Origin: Clostridium peptidivorans
Lineage (GTDB): Bacteria > Bacillota > Clostridia > Clostridiales > Clostridiaceae
Length of the DNA stretch: 64,000 bases
Reading direction: 5' to 3'
Assembly: GCF_900205925.1 (NCBI RefSeq)
Contig: NZ_OAOD01000004.1
Coordinates: forward strand, 124,001-188,000
Under the pieces are notes generated by a model. The model ran no database searches, was not told the origin of the DNA, and saw only the letters and a list, made by a program, of their open reading frames with translations. The position numbers and the translations under genes are program-made. This document shows, one piece after another, positions 62,082 through 64,000 of the stretch. Within the stretch, counting starts at the first letter, position 1. Each line of letters opens with the position of its first letter.

Positions 62082-62519
62082 GTGAAGATATCTACAAAAG
62101 GAATATATGGATTAAAAGCAATACTTGATTTAGCTACAAATTCATTTAATGATGTGGTTACGCTAAAAAGTATATCAGAAAGACAAAATATATCAGAAGG
62201 ATATTTAGAGCAAATTTTTTCCCTTTTAAGAAAAAGAGAACTTGTGAAGGGAAGAAAAGGTTCTCAAGGAGGCTACACTTTAGTAAAGGAACCTAAAGAT
62301 GTTACAGTAGGAGAAATACTAAGGGCACTAGAAGGAGAACTTTTTCAAGTAGATGTTCCTGAGGAAGAAAAAGACTCTAAAATAGAAAGATGTATAGAAG
62401 ATAAGGTTTGGGGAAATCTAAGAGAAAGTATAAATCAAGTTGTAGACTCTATAACTTTAGAAGAGCTTGTAGAAGATTATAAAAAATATAATAATGAAGT
62501 AGCCATGTATTATATATAG
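62082..62519 (+). CDS. Rrf2-family regulator, CymR/IscR-like
   Basis: The protein has 145 residues, GTG start with AGGAG before it. It starts MKISTKGIYGLKAILDLA; the winged helix has LKSISERQNISEGYLEQIFSLLR and KGRKGSQGGYTL. It has only one Cys (in ERCIED) where Fe-S IscR has three, so it is probably a CymR-type cysteine or sulfur sensor. In B. subtilis CymR works with CysK; here cysK follows 184 bases downstream, then a cysteine desulfurase. Confidence 0.9.
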   Translation: MKISTKGIYGLKAILDLATNSFNDVVTLKSISERQNISEGYLEQIFSLLRKRELVKGRKGSQGGYTLVKEPKDVTVGEILRALEGELFQVDVPEEEKDSKIERCIEDKVWGNLRESINQVVDSITLEELVEDYKKYNNEVAMYYI

Positions 62520-62586
62520 GAATTAGGGACTGTTAATAAAATTTAATTTCTATTTTGGTTACATATAATTTATAAAAGAAATATTA

Positions 62587-62650
62587 TTTAATTGGGATGT
62601 GCGGTTTATAGAAAAATCAATGATTTTTACAAAAATATGTCCCAATTAAA
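62587..62650 (+). promoter_or_regulatory. Structured leader before cysK
   Basis: An outer 11-bp stem TTTAATTGGGA/TCCCAATTAAA encloses a perfect inner 8-bp stem AAAAATCA/TGATTTTT (62612-62628). It lies in the leader or promoter of cysK. It does not match any riboswitch I know. It may bind the Rrf2 regulator or act as an RNA element. Confidence 0.5.
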
Positions 62651-62703
62651 ATTTTACATAAAAACATAGTAAACAAATATGTATAATAAAGGAGAGATGG
62701 GTT

Positions 62704-63633
62704 ATGAAAAGGGTATATAATAATTTAACAGAATTAATAGGAAATACACCACTTGTAAAAGTTGATAAATTTAAAGAAAAACACGATTTAAAGGGGAATA
62801 TAATTGCAAAGGTAGAATATTTTAATCCAGCAGGAAGTGTAAAGGATAGAATTGCATTTGCAATGCTTGAAGAAGCTGAAAAACAAGGACTTTTAAATAA
62901 GGATTCTATAATTGTAGAACCAACTAGTGGAAATACTGGTGTAGGACTTGCTTTTGCAACTACAGTAAAAGGATATAAGTTAATACTTACTATGCCTGAT
63001 ACAATGAGTATTGAAAGAAGAAATCTACTTAAGGCTTATGGAGCAGAACTTGTATTAACACCTGGAGCAGAAGGAATGAAGGGTGCAATTAAAAGGGCAG
63101 AAGAAATAGCAGCTGAAAATAATAATTCCTTTATACCTCAGCAGTTTGAAAACAAAGTAAATCCGAAAATTCATAAACTAACTACAGCAAAAGAAATATG
63201 GAAAGATACTGAGGGCCAGGTAGATATATTCATAGCAGGAGTAGGAACTGGTGGAACTATAACAGGAGTAGCTGAATACTTAAAAGAAAAAAATCCAAAT
63301 GTTAAAATAATAGCAGTGGAACCAGAAGCTTCAGCTGTACTTTCAGGAGAAAAACCAGGTCCTCATAAAATTCAAGGAATAGGTGCAGGATTTGTTCCAA
63401 GCATATTAAATACAGAAGTAATTGATGAAATAGTAAGAGTTACAAATGAAGATGCATTTAAAACTACAAAGGAAATAGCTCATTTAGAAGGAATGTTTGT
63501 TGGAATATCTTCTGGAGCAGCACTATACGCAGCAAAGATAATAGCAGAAAGAGAAGAAAACAAAGGTAAAAATATAGTTGTACTTCTTCCAGACACAGGA
63601 GCAAGATATTTATCCATGGGAATATTCGACTAA
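62704..63633 (+). CDS. cysK: Cysteine synthase A (O-acetylserine sulfhydrylase)
   Basis: The protein has 309 residues. PLP Lys47 is in GSVKDRIAF, with PTSGNTGVGLAF for PLP/acetylserine, GVGTGGTITG for phosphate and GISSGAALYAA. It makes cysteine from O-acetylserine and sulfide. Its upstream region has a structured element and an Rrf2 gene. Downstream is a cysteine desulfurase. In CymR-type control CysK also acts as corepressor. Confidence 0.96.
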   Translation: MKRVYNNLTELIGNTPLVKVDKFKEKHDLKGNIIAKVEYFNPAGSVKDRIAFAMLEEAEKQGLLNKDSIIVEPTSGNTGVGLAFATTVKGYKLILTMPDTMSIERRNLLKAYGAELVLTPGAEGMKGAIKRAEEIAAENNNSFIPQQFENKVNPKIHKLTTAKEIWKDTEGQVDIFIAGVGTGGTITGVAEYLKEKNPNVKIIAVEPEASAVLSGEKPGPHKIQGIGAGFVPSILNTEVIDEIVRVTNEDAFKTTKEIAHLEGMFVGISSGAALYAAKIIAEREENKGKNIVVLLPDTGARYLSMGIFD

Positions 63634-63647
63634 TAATTAGTATCAAT

Positions 63648-63714
63648 GGCTAGTGACCAGTAGACAGTTATAGATGTTTTGCAAGTCAAAACTGAAATAT
63701 ACTGACTGCTGGTT
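63648..63714. repeat. Heptad-periodic intergenic repeat, locus D
   Basis: 7-mers GGCTAGT, GACCAGT, AGACAGT (63648-63668) are followed by an inverted partner near 63700-63712 (ACTGACTGCTGG). Together they give an imperfect hairpin after cysK. Same period as loci at 17.9, 26.6 and 52.4 kb. Confidence 0.65.
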
Positions 63715-63720
63715 ATTATT

Positions 63721-63756
63721 TTAATTAATAAAAATTGAAGAAATTTTATTAATTAA
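63721..63756. terminator. AU-only hairpin after cysK
   Basis: Perfect 13-bp arms TTAATTAATAAAA and TTTTATTAATTAA, loop of 10. No T run follows, so it may be a weak terminator or a regulatory dyad before the cysteine desulfurase. Confidence 0.45.
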
Positions 63757-63787
63757 AAATTTCTCAGTACTAGAACTTAGTGCTTTG

Positions 63788-63796
63788 TGTTATACT
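63788..63796 (+). promoter_or_regulatory. Extended -10 before the cysteine desulfurase gene
   Basis: TGTTATACT lies 26 bases before the TTG start. Confidence 0.4.
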
Positions 63797-63821
63797 ATAT
63801 TGTTGTACGGAGGTGAATAAT

Positions 63822-64000
63822 TTGGATAAAATATATATGGATTATAGTGCTACTACTTATGTAAAACCAGAAGTAGTAGAGGCTATGGAACCTTACATAA
63901 AAGAGTATTTTGCAAATCCTTCTTCTGCATATTCTTTTTCCAATAGGGCAAAGATGATTATAGATGAAAGCAGAGAAGCATTGGCAAGTTTAATAAATGC
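63822..64000 (+). CDS. Cysteine desulfurase, 5' part only
   Basis: A TTG start behind GGAGG (63809-63813) opens MDKIYMDYSATTYVKPEVV, the classic NifS/IscS N-terminus with the DYSATT turn. The remaining visible part has EYFANPSSAYSFSNRAK. The window ends at codon 59. It should make alanine and a persulfide for Fe-S and thio-tRNA synthesis; it fits with the Rrf2 and cysK genes just before. It is cut by the window edge. Confidence 0.93.
   Translation, partial: MDKIYMDYSATTYVKPEVVEAMEPYIKEYFANPSSAYSFSNRAKMIIDESREALASLIN

Noticed and set aside
1..64000. Mobile elements or prophage
   Set aside because: No transposase, integrase, terminal inverted repeats or target duplications were recognised; the 7-bp tracts do not have insertion sequence structure.

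Overview
The window is about 64 kb of AT-rich, gene-dense DNA. Gene content points to a spore-forming, anaerobic Clostridium (Clostridium sensu stricto-like). Supporting genes are a 2-enoate reductase, an AddAB-type recombination subunit, spore-linked DUF421/DUF1657 proteins, a single-chain PurL inside a purine operon, a T-box leader, a guanine-type purine riboswitch and a class II cyclic-di-GMP riboswitch. Strong GGAGG-type ribosome binding sites and A/T-ended codons occur throughout. The species cannot be fixed from the sequence alone. I saw no tRNA, rRNA, insertion sequence, phage or CRISPR array.

Layout. 1-2640: small membrane or secreted hypotheticals, one apparently frameshifted; this is the most accessory-looking part. 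2686-7393: NfeD/SPFH membrane pair, a ClC chloride transporter, a family 4 glycosyltransferase. 7510-11092: two-component system with a lipoprotein. 11185-13156: two DUF421 proteins divergent from a DUF1657 protein. 13212-15343: acetyltransferase, YbaK-type deacylase, a decayed gene remnant and a polysaccharide deacetylase. 15466-17823: a nuclease-helicase fusion. 18040-20059: FetAB-like exporter and a repeat-containing, spore-protein-like small protein. 20138-22953: TetR regulator divergent from an enoate reductase, with a clear long operator. 23141-27719: AddB, a zinc-ribbon protein, DedA. 27878-32862: T-box-controlled branched-chain amino acid ABC importer (livKHMGF). 33058-40254: an unknown membrane protein, a TIM-barrel isomerase-like protein, SerA, DUF2207 and DUF1361 membrane proteins. 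40457-41203: a solitary Cas6. 41422-52394: purine riboswitch plus purL-E-C-F-M-N-H-D. 52659-57728: class II c-di-GMP riboswitch, an unusual response regulator and a three-gene polysaccharide cluster. 57823-60525: nucleoside transporter, a tiny Asn/Gln-rich protein, D-Ala-D-Ala ligase. 60565-64000: MocR-like regulator, Rrf2 regulator, CysK and the start of a cysteine desulfurase.

How genes work together. The purine operon covers most IMP synthesis steps and is switched off by guanine/hypoxanthine through transcription termination. The liv operon should respond to uncharged tRNA, most likely tRNA-Leu. The 52.6-57.7 kb block looks like a c-di-GMP-linked exopolysaccharide module: a processive GT2 synthase, a DUF2334 deacetylase-like protein and a TIM-barrel glycosidase-like protein, next to a regulator with its own c-di-GMP aptamer. 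The distal block (Rrf2, CysK, cysteine desulfurase) is a sulfur/Fe-S unit.

The most striking unexplained signals are the c-di-GMP-linked polysaccharide block, a dispersed family of intergenic sequences with a 7-bp period (near 17.9, 26.6, 52.4 and 63.6 kb), a Cas6 without any CRISPR locus in view, and a Cas4/RecB-like nuclease fused to an XPD-type helicase.
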